DNA of 64,000 nt, taken from the NCBI GenBank assembly GCA_018398585.1, contig JAGTTD010000018.1:1433501-1497500 (forward strand), in the 5' to 3' direction. Made by a program: the position numbers and the translations under genes. Positions 32,031 to 43,764 of this stretch are shown here, in pieces (position 1 is the first letter of the stretch; every line of letters begins with the position of its first letter). The stretch is from Simmondsia chinensis (lineage: Eukaryota > Streptophyta > Magnoliopsida > Caryophyllales > Simmondsiaceae). Under the pieces are notes generated by a model. That model saw nothing but the letters and a program-made list of their open reading frames with translations. It searched no databases and was not told the DNA's origin.

Positions 32031-34724
32031 TTTCAAGAGAAATTGTATAAAAGCACTTGGTAATGATGATTTATAATTTCATAATTGACCGCATATCTTC
32101 GATGGGTTTTCCGAAGTTATTGGATGTATTGTTCTAATGAAAACCGGCATGCGTGTAAAAATTTCCTTTTATCTATCATTATGGTTAATGCAGTTGAAGT
32201 AAAGCTTACTTGCACGTTAAGGGCATATGTATATGATGATTGAGCAGTCGGTCAAAATGAAGTGTATTTTATACAATGAATTTTTAAAATACTCAAATTG
32301 AGTGATAGATTCATGCAAGTATTGCATGGTAAATGAGATTTTTGTGTGATGATATGTTCACATGTTAGGATGTTATTAGTCATCAACGTGACAAATTTAA
32401 AGAGTATGTAAATACTGAATTTTGATGACTCTTTTATTACCCATAAGTTTTAATGCGTATAAATGGTATGTATATTCATATGACTGAATAATGGGTGGAG
32501 TAAATATCCTAAGACATAAATGTACATGACTACATAGAAAGTGACTTCGAGTCTTTCAATTATCTTGAATGATGCGTTGTAATAATGTAAATTAAAATAA
32601 ATTATAATAAAAATCATGTTTGAGGGTATATCCCTGGAAAGACTCTAGAACTTTGAAAGATTAAAAGAGTGTGAGAAGAAAAGTCCTAGTATTTGGACTT
32701 GTATATTTCGAGAGGAATGAACTAGAAATAAGATGAATGTCAAAGTTTAATATTGTTGTGTCATAGATTGTGATACTATGACGAGACTATGTAGTCTAGC
32801 GATGTTGCCTTTTGAAAGAGGTAGTTAATGAATCTAAAAAGTGCATATGGCAAGTTTACCAGATCAGAGGATTTATTGAATATATTTATGTTGATTACAT
32901 GTTTAAATTTGGTATGAAAACTTAGAGCCAAATGAAAGTGTTCCAATGGTATAATTGGAACTTAAGGGTTAAATGTAGCCTTTGTTGTTGAATAGCTGAG
33001 TATGTATAACTAGCTATGTAAGTAAAGGTAACTGGCATGTGGTACATAAGGTACTGAAATGACCATGCATTATGGTGTTAATTATGAGTACTATTCTATA
33101 TAGAAGAATAGTTGGATGCCAGTTGTATATCCGATAAGGAGGACTACGCTTCTAAAAGCTAGCAAATGTTATAAGTGGTGGGGGTGTTGTTCCTTGAATT
33201 TCAAGAAACGAACACATGTTATAAATTCCATTGTGATAATAGAGTTTATTGCTCTGATTTATGCTTGTAAAGAAACATAATGATTAAAGGATCTCGTGTG
33301 AGATGTGTCACTGAAAGTCCGGACACAACAGTGTCAAATATTGTGAAGTGAAATAACTCATGAAAGATTGAGTGATCACTGTGGACTTTGAAAATGTAAG
33401 TCTGAAACTAGTGGATCTCTTGTTTGAGAACATTGCTAGAGACTTGATAATTAAAGGGATGGTGTGAAACCTGTCATTTTTAGACACCCATGATAGGCCC
33501 TCAACTCGACGCCTAGTATGACGCTAGGTCTCGGGTTCAATGAGAGAGACTTGTCATCCGTGTGACTGCAAGCACTAAATGAGATTTTTCCATCCCGACG
33601 GTGAAGTGCTTGGTACCTGCATCAGAGATTCTAATAGGATGAGCCAATGCTCTTAATGGACCTGGTTTTAGAACTTATTGAATGTCGCGTCGCAAGGACA
33701 TGATCAATGAGGTCCACCTTAGTGTGTGTTGAAGTTTGGCCGCTTCAAAGGGGTGATTTTTGACTAAGGGTTTGGCCCTGAAACACTCGCGAAGGGTACA
33801 GGACACAAGGCCACAAATGTGTCGATCTGGGAGTCGTAGGGTATGTACGGGGAGTAGGCCTTGTGCGTGATTAGATAGTCGGTTAGTCAAATGGGTTGTA
33901 TGGTTCAAAGCTTGGTCTACCATTTTCGATCCGATTAACTGCATGGTCTCTTCACTAGCTGGGGGTTCAATCGGGAGACACCCTCATTGATACACAATAA
34001 GGCCTCCTTTAATTTGGGATGTTGATTATTCGAGAATGATGGTATTTTGAAAATGGTGGGGGAATGTTGGTGTATTTTCAAAATGTATATGATTGTCCCA
34101 TACTTGGTTTAAGTGTTTTGAACTTGTATGGGATGTGTGTCGACACACAGGGCCCGTGTGTCGACGCACAATCCAACAGAACCATTTGTGCGTCGACACA
34201 TATATCTTATAGAATTACAGTAATGTTTTGATAAGTTTGGGACGTCTTTTGAACCTTATTTTCTTATATTATTTCCCCCAATTATTTAATAAAATACATA
34301 TGAAATGTGTTTACGTGCAAGAATTGTGAAATATTAAAAAGGAAAGTGACTCTTCATGAAGGGATGTGTTCCTTCTTGAAGAGACACTTGAAAAACTATA
34401 AATAGCCCTTTGGGGGGTTTATTTCAAAGGGAAGAAAAGAGAATTCTCTCTTCATGTTTTAAGAAATGAAATTATAAAATACAATTGTAAGTAACACTTG
34501 AAAAACTCATATGAAAGTGTTGTGAAAGTCTTTGAAAAGGTCGTTCTCATTCATCTCACTATGTCTCTCCCTTTACATATTCTCTTCTTCATATTTGGTT
34601 ATTGTTGTATCCCCGAGGATATTTCGTATACCGAAATAAGCCTTAAGGAAAGTGATTACATAGCCTCACCAACCTGAGATCTTTTGGTTACCCGGTTCCC
34701 GGTATTTTGGGAAATTCTCCAACA
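32031..34724 (+). mobile_element. 5'-truncated LTR retroelement remnant inside Copia C
   Basis: The right part is an LTR (34065-34724) preceded by the polypurine tract GGTGGGGGA. The interior has no open frame, but 33180-33300 reads weakly like a Copia RNase H (FISRNEH-type, EFIALIYACKE). The left LTR and most coding sequence are missing. Family assignment to Copia is tentative. Confidence 0.55.
34065..34724 (+). repeat. LTR (660 bp) of the retroelement remnant
   Basis: Starts TGTTGGTGTATTTTC and ends AATTCTCCAACA, so TGTTGG and CCAACA are inverted termini. It contains GTGTCGACACAC and CGTGTGTCGACGCAC palindromic words at 34138-34170. The truncated Copia C LTR starts immediately after it with TTAAG. 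Confidence 0.75.
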
Positions 34725-34909
34725 TTAAGGGCCTTTTACTAGACTTTTTATTGCTTGTAACTTATAAGTGGGAGATCTAGAGTTTAGACTCTTCATGTAA
34801 TTGTTTCTAGTATAAATAGCTTAGTTGATGTAATATTTCAATCATCCATAATAATATTCATCTTCTTCTTACTTCCTTATGTGTTTTTGAATTAATTTAA
34901 GTTTTTACA
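34725..34909 (+). repeat. Truncated second LTR of Copia C
   Basis: Matches the last 185 bp of the 5' LTR (from TTAAGGGCCTTTTAC to TTTTTACA) and is followed by the same primer site and leader. The first ~150 bp are missing. Confidence 0.8.
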
Positions 34910-35109
34910 CGGTATCAGAGCAAGTTTCGATCCCGCGCTGATCATTTCTTGCGTTTTAGAGCTTGGCCGAAAGCAAGTTGCAGTGACGGAAGGGTCGCCT
35001 GCATTTTTATTCCTTTCGGCACCTGCTCTACTGCAATACAATATTTTGTGGGCTTACATCTTTACCCTATCTTGTTTCTTGTGTGCTATTTTGTGTTTTC
35101 GTTTTAGAT

Positions 35110-36003
35110 TATGGTGAACGTTAACAATGAAAACGAAAACATTATAACACTCAAGCAAATACTGATCAAATTATTGTGCCGGCTCCCACAATAGGGGGAG
35201 TCATTGATGTTTGACAATCCGGGGTTGATTTTCGTTAAAAATATTTTAACGGGACCTAATTATCCATCTTGGAGTAGGTCCATTCTTAAGGTCTTTAAAG
35301 CCAAAAGAAAAATTGAATTTCTTGATGGAATTATCGAAAAATAGGATGAAAATTCTCTAGATTTTGAAAATTGGAGTGCTTGTAACTCCATGGTTGCCAC
35401 TTGGCTCTCAAACTCCGTTTCAAAGGAGGTAAACGAGAGTATCACATATTTTGAGACTGCGCGTGAAATTTGGTTAGATTTGCATGAGAGGATTTGTCAA
35501 GGCAACATTCCCCGTATCTATGAATTAAAGTGCGAAATCTCGCATTTAAAGCAAGAAAATTTACCCGAGTCAACTTATTTCACTAAATTGAGATCTTTGT
35601 GGGATGAGTTGTACACCCTTGTTGAAATACCACCTTGCACTTGTGGTCATGCTAAGGCGTTTTCCCAAATTCGTGACATGGAAGAATTATTAGATTTGTT
35701 AATGGGTCTCGACCCATCCTTTTCAACAGTTCGTTCCCAACTCATGAATACCAAACCTTTAACTACCGTTGGAAGTGCTTATTCTATTCTGTGTCAGGAG
35801 GAAACACAACAGAGTGTAGTTGCGGGTTCGGTTGTTACACCCGAGGCTGCAGTTTTGGCCACCAAGGTGTCGATCAAAGGCACCGATGGGAATTCGGGGG
35901 ATAATCCTTGTCGTACTAATCGTTTTACTTGTTCTCACTATAAGAAACAGGGGCACACCAAAGAGCGGTGTTTTGAACTGATAGGATATCCTCCTGGCTG
36001 AAA
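35110..36003 (+). pseudogene. Copia C gag, second copy
   Basis: UBN2-type gag core open from 35390 to 36001, ending in a zinc-knuckle region CSHYKKQGHTKERCF. The second Cys of CX2C is replaced by Tyr. The 5' part has a TAG at about 35341 and other breaks. A stop follows GYPPG at 36000. Confidence 0.82.
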
Positions 36004-37640
36004 AACCAAGGCATCGGGGAACGGGTCTCGGGGAGTGGTGGCTACTGCTGTAGCACCAGTAGCCGATCCTCTTTCGGCCGGTGACAGCAGCCCCGTGACT
36101 GGGTTGTCACCTGCACAGTATCAACAACTTCTTGCCTAGCTCGGACCCGGTTTGGCCTCTCCTAGTATAAATCTGACAGGTCGAGTTTCGTCGTCTTGTG
36201 ATTGGATTATTGATTCAGGTGCCACAGATCACATGGTCTCTTCTTTGGACTTAACGTTCGATGCCCAAACAAATGTTTTCATTGGACTCGTAAAATTGCC
36301 TAGTGGGTCAACATTAACAGCTACCCATGTGGGTAAGGTTAAGATCTCCAAGAATTTTATTCTCCATGGTGTCCTCTACGTGCCTAATTTTCGATTTAAT
36401 TTACTTTCAGTGAGTAAGCTAACTGAGAATGGAAAATGCGCATAAACATTTCATCGTAACTTTTGTTATATACAGGACCTGTACTCGAAGAGGCTGAATG
36501 GAGCCGGTAAGCAACAAGATGGGCTATACCTATTGTAAGTGCAGCCTACTGTTCGCTCAGGTCTCACGGTTCAGACAAATAAGGATGCCGTTCTGTGGCA
36601 TCGTCGTCTGGGGCATGTTTCTTTTTAGAAATTGTGTGTTTTGCCTATTTTGGGTGTTAAGAAGACTGATGTTGTTTGTGGCATTTGTCATCGTGCTAAG
36701 TAGGCACGTTTACTTTTTCCGTTATCTGTTTCAAAAACTCATAGTTGTTTCGATTTAATACATGGGGGCTTTATCGTGTATTGTCTTTAACCGGGGCTTA
36801 GTATTTTCTCACAATTGTGGAGGATTTTAGTCGATGTACTTGGGTTTACTTCATGATTGAAAAATCCCAAACACATAGGATTCTTATGGATTTTTGTCGT
36901 ATGGCTAGTATGCAGTTTGGTTTGCAGGTCAAACAAGTAAGAAGCGATAAAAGTCGGAGTTCAAATATGTGCCGTTACTGGACTTTTATGCACTACACGG
37001 GATTCAATTCCAGACTTCATTAACCGGGACCCCTCAATAGAACGGTGTGGTAGAGCGGAAGCATAAGCACCTAATTGAGGTCGGATTTACCAAAAAAACC
37101 TACTTGAGGTCGGACGGGCACTTCATTTCCAGGCCAGGTTACCCAAAAATTTTTGGGGTGAGTGAATTTTAACTGCGCATTAATTTGACACCTTCACCCA
37201 TCCTTAAAAACAAAAAGTCCTTCTGAGTTGTTGTTTGGAAAAATATCGAGATATGAGCACCTACTTGTTTTTGGGAGTCTTTGTTATTATCATGTGAAGG
37301 ATAGGACTAATGTGGGGTATCCACAAGGTCAAAAGGTGGTCAAAATTTATAATCACGAGGAGAACAAAATTACTGTGTCTCGGGATGTTCGGTTTTATGA
37401 AAATTTATTTCCTTACGTTAAAACTCAAGAAGATAGGCCCAAACAAATATCCCAAAATTCAGTACCGATTTTATATGAAGATGTGCCTGTTCAACGAGAC
37501 CCGACTCAAGTACCGGTCAATGCCGGCACATAGCCACAGGCATAACCACCTGCTAGTGGTTCTACACAGTTTCCAGCAGAACCACCAGCGGCTGGTGGCA
37601 GCAGCCGCTACCAGCCAGTCGGGGTAGAAGATTTCGTGAG
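36004..37640 (+). pseudogene. Copia C protease and integrase remnants
   Basis: The protease region is open at 36152-36445 with CDWIIDSGATDHMVSS and VLYVPNFRFNLLSVSKL. The integrase is badly broken: VEDFSRCTWVYFMIEKSQTH (36817) keeps the first Asp region, the second is blurred (KQVRSDKSRSSN), and the QNG...ERK region near 37037-37070 is shifted. A C-terminal segment LLVFGSLCYYHVKDR lies at 37259. Non-functional. Confidence 0.78.
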
Positions 37641-37703
37641 TGGGCAGAATTCCGGGGTTATTCGGAGCTTACGCTTGACACCCGCTAAGTATCAAGATTA
37701 CAT

Positions 37704-39324
37704 TTGCAACATGCCCACATATATAGCCCATACTGTTGCCCCGATCCATCAGCTAATTCTGGTATAGTTTACCCAATTTCAAATTTTGTGTCCAATGTGC
37801 ATTTTTCTAACACTCACTGTAATCTTTTAAACGCCATCACGTCATGTGATGAGCCAAAAAGTTTTAAACAAGCGGTCGAACACAGGCATTGGAGGGACAT
37901 TATGGAGAAGGAAATTCAAGCCGTGGAAGAAAATTGGACTTGGACACTTGAAGACTTACCTAGGGGTAAGAAACCGATATGCTCGAAGTGGGTGTACAAG
38001 GTCAAATACAAGTCTGACGGGATCATTGAACGTTACAAGGCAAGATTGGTCACAAAGGGATTCACTCAGGTAGAAGATATCGATTATCATGACACCTTTG
38101 CTCCTGTAGCAAAGCTAGTAACGGTTCTCTTTGTGTCTTAGCCGTAGCAGTTGCGAGAAGTTAGATAATCCAACAGTTAGACGTAAATAATACCTTTCTC
38201 CATGGTGATCTTGATGAGGAAGTTTATATGAAACTTCCATAGGGTTTTGAACAACAACATAAAGGAAAGGTTTGTCGTTTACGAAAATCCCTTTATGAAC
38301 TGGAACCAAAAATTTACTTCCACCTTGCTTAGTGTCGGGTTTCATCAATCCAAGTCTGACTACTCACTGTTTACCTTTCACAATAAGGGAATTTTTACTG
38401 CCATTTTAATATATGTAGATGACGTTATCATAACCGGCAACAATGTTGAACGTATGACCGCAGTTAAGAAAGCTTTGAATAAGTCTTTTGGAATTAAGGA
38501 CTTAGAACCCATCAAATACTTTCTAGGGCTTGAGGCAGCTCGCTCTCCGAGTGGAATTGTCTTGAGCCAGTGGAAGTATGTGTTGGACATTTTAAGTGAG
38601 GTCGGGCTGTTAGGAGCCAAACTGGCTCTCATCCCATGGTTCAAAATCATGAACTAGCAGATCAGGTTGGGGAGGAAATTGAGGATATGGGCAGATACCG
38701 TAGACTTGTTGGACGCCTCTTGTATTTAATCATAACTCGGCCCGATATTAGCTATGCAGTCCGTATTCTGAGTCAATTTATGCATGATCCCAGACGTCCA
38801 CATCTAGGAGCCGTAATGCATGTGTTACGATATCTGAAAGGGACTCTTGGACAAGGAATTTTTTTGCCCTTAGAAAATGATTTTAGATTGAGGGGATATT
38901 GTGATGCCGATTGGGCCAGTTGTCCCACCACTAGACGTTCCGCAACTGGGTTTGTGACTTTTCTGGGAGGGGCGCCAATTTCGTGGAGATTGAAGATGCA
39001 AAGTGTTGTGTCTCGTTCTTCGGCTGAGGCCGAGTATCGATCTATGGCTACTACTACGAGTGAACTCATATGGTTACGACGTTTGTTAACTGATCTTATT
39101 GTTCCAATTAACGATGCATTGATTTTATTTTATGACAATCAGGTAGCTCTCCACATTGACTCGAATCCAATATTTCATGAGAGGACAAAGCACATTGACA
39201 TCGATTTCCATTTCATTCGGGAAAAGCTGTTGTCCAAGGAAATAGCGACATCCTTCGTTCGATCTTCAAAACAAATTGCGGATGTTTTCACCAAAGCTCT
39301 TGGTTATTCCGAGTTCTTGGGGAG
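37704..39324 (+). pseudogene. Copia C reverse transcriptase and RNase H
   Basis: RT starts KSFKQAVEHRHWRDIMEKEI and has KWVYKVKYKSDGIIERYKAR. A stop at 38139-38141 and a frameshift near 38280 interrupt it before the intact ILIYVDDVIITGNN box (38407). RNase H (38636-39324) is open: YRRLVGRLLYLIITRPDISY, YCDADWASCPTTRRSATGF, SRSSAEAEYRSMATTTSEL and KHIDIDFHFIREKLLSK. RNase H reads into the 3' LTR. Confidence 0.83.
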
Positions 39325-39663
39325 TGTTGAGCTTTGTTATTTTGTTTTTGTGAATACTTTGTATCTTCGCACACATATGTATTTTAAACTCTTTGTAATT
39401 AAGTAGATCTAGAACATTCTTTGTAGTTAAGCTAGTGTTCACTTCCTCTTCCCCTTCCTTGCTCTACCAACCAGCCATTAAGGGCCTTTTACTAGAGTTT
39501 TTATTGCTTGTAACTTGTAAGTGGGAGATCTATAGTTTAGACTCTTCATGTAATTATTTCTAGTATAAATAGCTTAGTTGATGTACTATTTCAATCATCC
39601 AATAATAATATTCATCTTCTTCTTACTTTCTTATGTGTTTTTGAATTAATTTAAGTTTTTACA
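39325..39663 (+). repeat. 3' LTR of Copia C
   Basis: 339 bp, TGTTGAGCTTTG...AGTTTTTACA, preceded by TTCTTGGGGAG as a weak polypurine tract. Slightly longer than the 5' LTR because of small insertions. Confidence 0.8.
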
Positions 39664-39689
39664 AGCCCAAAAACAAGAAAGAATCATCT

Positions 39690-39965
39690 AAAACTTTTTT
39701 TTTTTTTCAATAATTAGCGACAAAGTCGCGAAACAAGCAGACTACTCCCCAAGCGAGGCCTATGTCCAGCCATAAAAACACGGGGACCAAAACATCCAGC
39801 AAAAAAAAAAAGAAACTGGACAATACAACAACAGACCCTGACCAACAGGCACAACACAAGACTCAACACACGACAAAACCAGACAACGAAAATAAGCCCA
39901 ACCAGAAACAAAGAAACAGGCTAAGCAACTCGTAAAAACAAAAAGAACGGGAATACGGCAAAAGA
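39690..39965 (-). mobile_element. LINE 3' end
   Basis: On the minus strand it ends ...CGCTAATTATTGAAAAAAAA (T-run at 39692-39703 on plus). It contains GCCTCGCTTGGGGAGTAGTC and GGTCCCCGTGTTTTTATGGC-type words shared with the LINE 3' UTR at 23836-24100. It is inserted in segmental-duplication copy 3 just after Copia C. Only about 275 bp is present, a strong 5' truncation. Confidence 0.75.
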
Positions 39966-40105
39966 TCAAACTTATATGGTGTTTATGAAAAATGATATTT
40001 AGTTTATGAAAAATCCAAAATTGTAAATATAAAATTATACTAAACAGATCCTTAAGTTTTCAAAATAACTGATTTCTTAATATATCTATATGTGTGCGCG
40101 TGCAG

Positions 40106-40200
40106 GTAGTCATATGGTGTTTTTCATTCTATACGTGGTAGCGGTGGTGGAAATACTTTCAACCTTCAAGCCCTTTTTAGTGGAACGCAACGATTACTAA
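40106..40200 (+). pseudogene. ZIFL terminal exon, copy 3
   Basis: Follows an intact CAG acceptor. It reads [30 protein letters not shown] and TAA, with several missense differences from the exon at 8491-8582 and two extra residues' worth of shift at the end. No other ZIFL exon is nearby, so it is an isolated duplicate. Confidence 0.82.
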
Positions 40201-42031
40201 TTACCCCGAAGACGACGCCGTTTTACCAGGTGTATAGCATTGTAGAGCTTAATTTTGATGTTGTAGATTTATTATTTATTTGATCGAAAGTGATCTCTTG
40301 TTGTATTATTCAATTATTGACCCTGTTTTCATTTCAAATTTTGATCAAAATTACAATAGATAATTGCATAATCACTTCGAATATTTGAAGCAGAAATTTT
40401 TATTTTTCAAAGATCTAGAGCATCATTCAGGATGTCAATCAGTTTTTAACCATTCAGTTTCAAATTTTGTTGTTTTTGTTGTCTCGTTCTTTGGTTATGC
40501 TAGGGACTCGACATGGGATTCTATTTAGTGGAATCCCAAATTGAAGTTGTAAGAGTAAATAGATCGATATATAAGGTCTAGTTGGTTTTTCTAATGTTAA
40601 TTGGTTATAGAATGAAACCCTACTTGAACTTGTATATGGACATTCATTTATTCTAACTCTGTGGTCGAAGTTATAATTTTTTTGGAATACTATTGTCTTA
40701 AAATTAGATATTGATAAGATTTAGTTTATTTTTGTATTTAGTTTATGTTTTGGTTAGGATATGAGTTGTTGATATTTTGGTAAGACTGAGTTATCTAATT
40801 AGATTGAGATTTTGAATTACATTATGATTAAGCGACTTAATTATAAAAGAGCCTTATAATATGTAAAGAGAGTACGACAACAACCTAATGCCTTGTATAG
40901 AGAATATCACAATAAAAAAAGGAAATATGTGAACATTTTTGAGATTCGTAAGCTGGGTGCCTAAGGGGTTCTCGGATAGGAGGAGAGAGATTTGTTTGTG
41001 GGTGCATGGACGAGAGTTTATAGCCTTTTCTTTCCAAAGCTGCATTGAGGAGCCGTGGTAACTTACTGTGCAATTCAAGAGGGTTGCTGCATTTGGGATG
41101 GTAATAATGAGATGGGGTTTGTGATCACAATTATGTGCTGTTTGGCACATTGAATTGAAATTGGACTGTGGGATTGCAATTTGAATAATAGTTCTGAAGG
41201 AATTGGAATTTTGATGGATTGAAATTTCATTGTTTGGTTAATCAATGGGTTGGAGGTCTAAATTGCATTTCCATAATGATTCGAGTCATCGTGTGTCTTT
41301 GGCCAACCTAGTTGGAAAATTTCTAGTTTTGACTCTACTAGGGTCAGATTTGGTCGTGTCAAATCACTTTGAGTTCGAGTTATTCATGTTTCAAGTGAAA
41401 TCAAGTCAAGTTTCAGTCACATCAGGTCATTTAGTGCTCCAATCATCTTGGATTTTCAGTTAATCAAGTTAGGTCATTTTGAGATTCAGGCTACAATAGG
41501 TCAAGTCTGAGTTGATTTAAGTCATTTCGAGCTAAAGTCATCTTAATTTTAGGTCAAGGTTGAGTTGATTTGGGTCAAATTTTTGGTCTGGTCAAGTCAA
41601 ATTTAGATTGAAGGTAAGATGAGTCAGGTCATTTTGGATTTGAGTCATATTAGGTCTAAGGTCAATTTTGTGGGGTCATTTCAACTTTGGGTTTGGCTTG
41701 GTTGCCCCACATTCAAGTTGATTAGTTTCGCTTGTTGGATTTGGTTATCTTGAGTTTTGGGCAATTGTGTTAGGTCACTTTGATCATTGCGTTAAGTTGA
41801 TTTGGTCACTTCAGGTTGAAATCATTCTAGTTGGGTAGTTTCGAGGTTTGGGACAAATTTTGGTCGTATCTATGTGTTTCGGTTTTAAGTCAACGGTGTT
41901 ATACTTAGATATGATCTATTTATGTTAATAACTATTTTTGTTATAGCTTTAGATAAATTAATTTAAAGTAGGAAAAATGCCCATAATTTAAAACACATGA
42001 TTTTACAATAACTTTCATTTATCTAAAACTA

Positions 42032-42676
42032 GAGTGACGAATCTAGAAATTTAAAGATGCGGGGCCCATGTTATAAATAAATATAGGACTTTTTTCATAA
42101 TAATCCAATATATCAATTTATTTTTTATTTTTAATTATGTCAATTTAGTCATTATTAACTTATATTATATTAATTTAATCATTAATAACTTATATTATGT
42201 CAATTTAATCATAAAAAAAAGGTTGATGATGAATTAGCAAAGAAAGTTTTAATGGTCGGAACATGGTTGCCTTTAGATTGTGTTAATTGACCGATGAGTT
42301 TGTATTTAGTCACTTGTATTAGTCATAATTAGATGGTTAAAATAGGTCATTGGCTTAACTTTAATTATACTATAAGACTAAAACTGACTGTGTAAATGTG
42401 AAAGAGATTTTTTTGGTAACAAAAAAATTGACTGTGTAAATGTGATTTAACATAACTAAAAGTAGTATTAATAATGAGAAAAGTATAAAAACTTTTGACA
42501 TTGATAGGAAACTCGCTTACCACTAGAGCATAGTGCCAAGGATCCTGTGGGGTCACTGCTTTAAAATATAATAAAATCCAAATCTTCGAAACCCACATGT
42601 ATATTATTTTTAAAAATCGGGTGGTAAAGCTATAGGGTCCTTGCACCCTGGTATCCCTAACATAGATCCGCCACTG
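42032..42676. mobile_element. hAT-like non-autonomous element, CAGTGGCGGA type, 8-bp TSD
   Basis: A 645-bp element, starting GAGTGACGAATCTAG and ending CATAGATCCGCCACTG, a degenerate pair of the common CAGTGGCGGAT hAT terminus. TAAAACTA flanks it at 42024-42031 and 42677-42684. Copy 1 has the empty site at about 10938-10945. AT-rich interior, with a repeated AATTTAATCATTAATAACTT unit near 42130-42210. Confidence 0.85.
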
Positions 42677-43218
42677 TAAAACTATAAATAAATATGATCT
42701 TTTCAAAATTATAAATTTTGGATTTATCAAGGTAGTTTTTAAATGATACCATTTTTCTTTTCGATCAAATTAATATATATAGATGACACCGTTTTCTAAA
42801 ATATTTACATAAACACCATATGTCATGTGAGCAAAATTTAATTTATTCTGAAACGGATGAATATTACATTAATAACGCATCTTTTAGTAATAAAAAGAAA
42901 GATATTAGAAATCATTTTTCAAAAAAAAGAGCATTTTACATTAAAATGAGGCGAGAAATTCAAATCTTGTCACTTTAATAATGAATTTTTTTTAGATAGG
43001 TGATAAAAAAGTATTAAAACCCCCTTTTGAAAAGAATTTTCCTAATATATCAGCATTCAAGATATCAGGTAGTACAAAAATACAACAGAAGCATAGAAGA
43101 ATAAAATTAGGAATTGAACGGTCTAACCTAACTGTTCAACCAATGCCCTATTAACGACTCATAAATTCATAATATCAAAAAAAAGAAACTTCTTGTCATA
43201 CACAAAACATTTTGAATC

Positions 43219-43677
43219 TGTGCGAAAATAAATAACATCCCGGTATACAATACGAATCAAATACCACGACAATACGAGAAGTAAACGAACTAAAAGAGAA
43301 ACAAAATAAATGACATAATGATTTACATGGAAACCTCTTTACTATCGAAAGGGGAGAAAACCACGGGCGAAGATTGGAGCTTTTATTATTGAATCGAAAA
43401 GAAGAATTACAATCACTCCTTTTCTCTCTCTCTCTTTTTTTATTGGCGGCGCCACTTGGGGAAAACCTCACGTATGAATTTGGATTGATTTGACGTAAAC
43501 CTTACGTCCATATTTATAGCCCCGTGGGAAACGCGGTTCCCGATCGATCGGCACGCTCACTGCTGCCGTCCTTCTTTTACGTAACTTTCCCGATCGATCG
43601 AGCTTCAGCCGATCAATCGGGCTCCTCACTGTCTCCCTACTAAAATACCAAGTATATTTTGAGACATTTTTCTAACA
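43219..43677 (-). repeat. 3' LTR of Copia E
   Basis: 459 bp. Contains two CCCGATCGATCGG palindromic words near 43538 and 43589, and a CT-run at 43425-43440. Confidence 0.88.
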
Positions 43678-43764
43678 ATTTTCCACATTAGCTCAAAATA
43701 AACATTAACAATAAAACAACTCCATATTCTCCACAAACGCCCCCTCAAACGGGGCTAACACACA

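Larger units (their letters stand above)
30748..39663 (+). mobile_element. Composite Ty1-copia element C with internal partial duplication
   Basis: Layout is: LTR (30748-31080); leader and gag 5' part (31081-32030); a different retroelement remnant (32031-34724); a truncated second copy of the LTR (34725-34909); leader, gag and pol (34910-39324); 3' LTR (39325-39663). The leader-gag segment is present twice with very few differences. Flanks are AACCT and AGCCC, which could be a diverged 5-bp duplication of AACCC in copy 1. Primer sites CGGTATCAGAGCAAG follow both LTR copies. It sits in segmental-duplication copy 3. Confidence 0.8.
30590..43080 (+). repeat. Segmental duplication, copy 3, heavily interrupted
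   Basis: Matches copy 1 from AAGAAAGAAGGAACAAATTT (30628) to CAGCATTCAAGATATCA (43040). Inserted into it are composite Copia C (30748-39663), a LINE 3' end (39690-39965) and a hAT-like element (42032-42676). With these removed about 2.9 kb remains, close to copy 1. The hAT-like element of copy 1 is absent at 41546. It includes a ZIFL terminal exon at 40106-40200. Confidence 0.82.

Noticed and set aside
30748..39663. An autonomous, active Copia element
   Set aside because: The integrase is badly broken, reverse transcriptase has a stop, and the element is split by another retroelement remnant.
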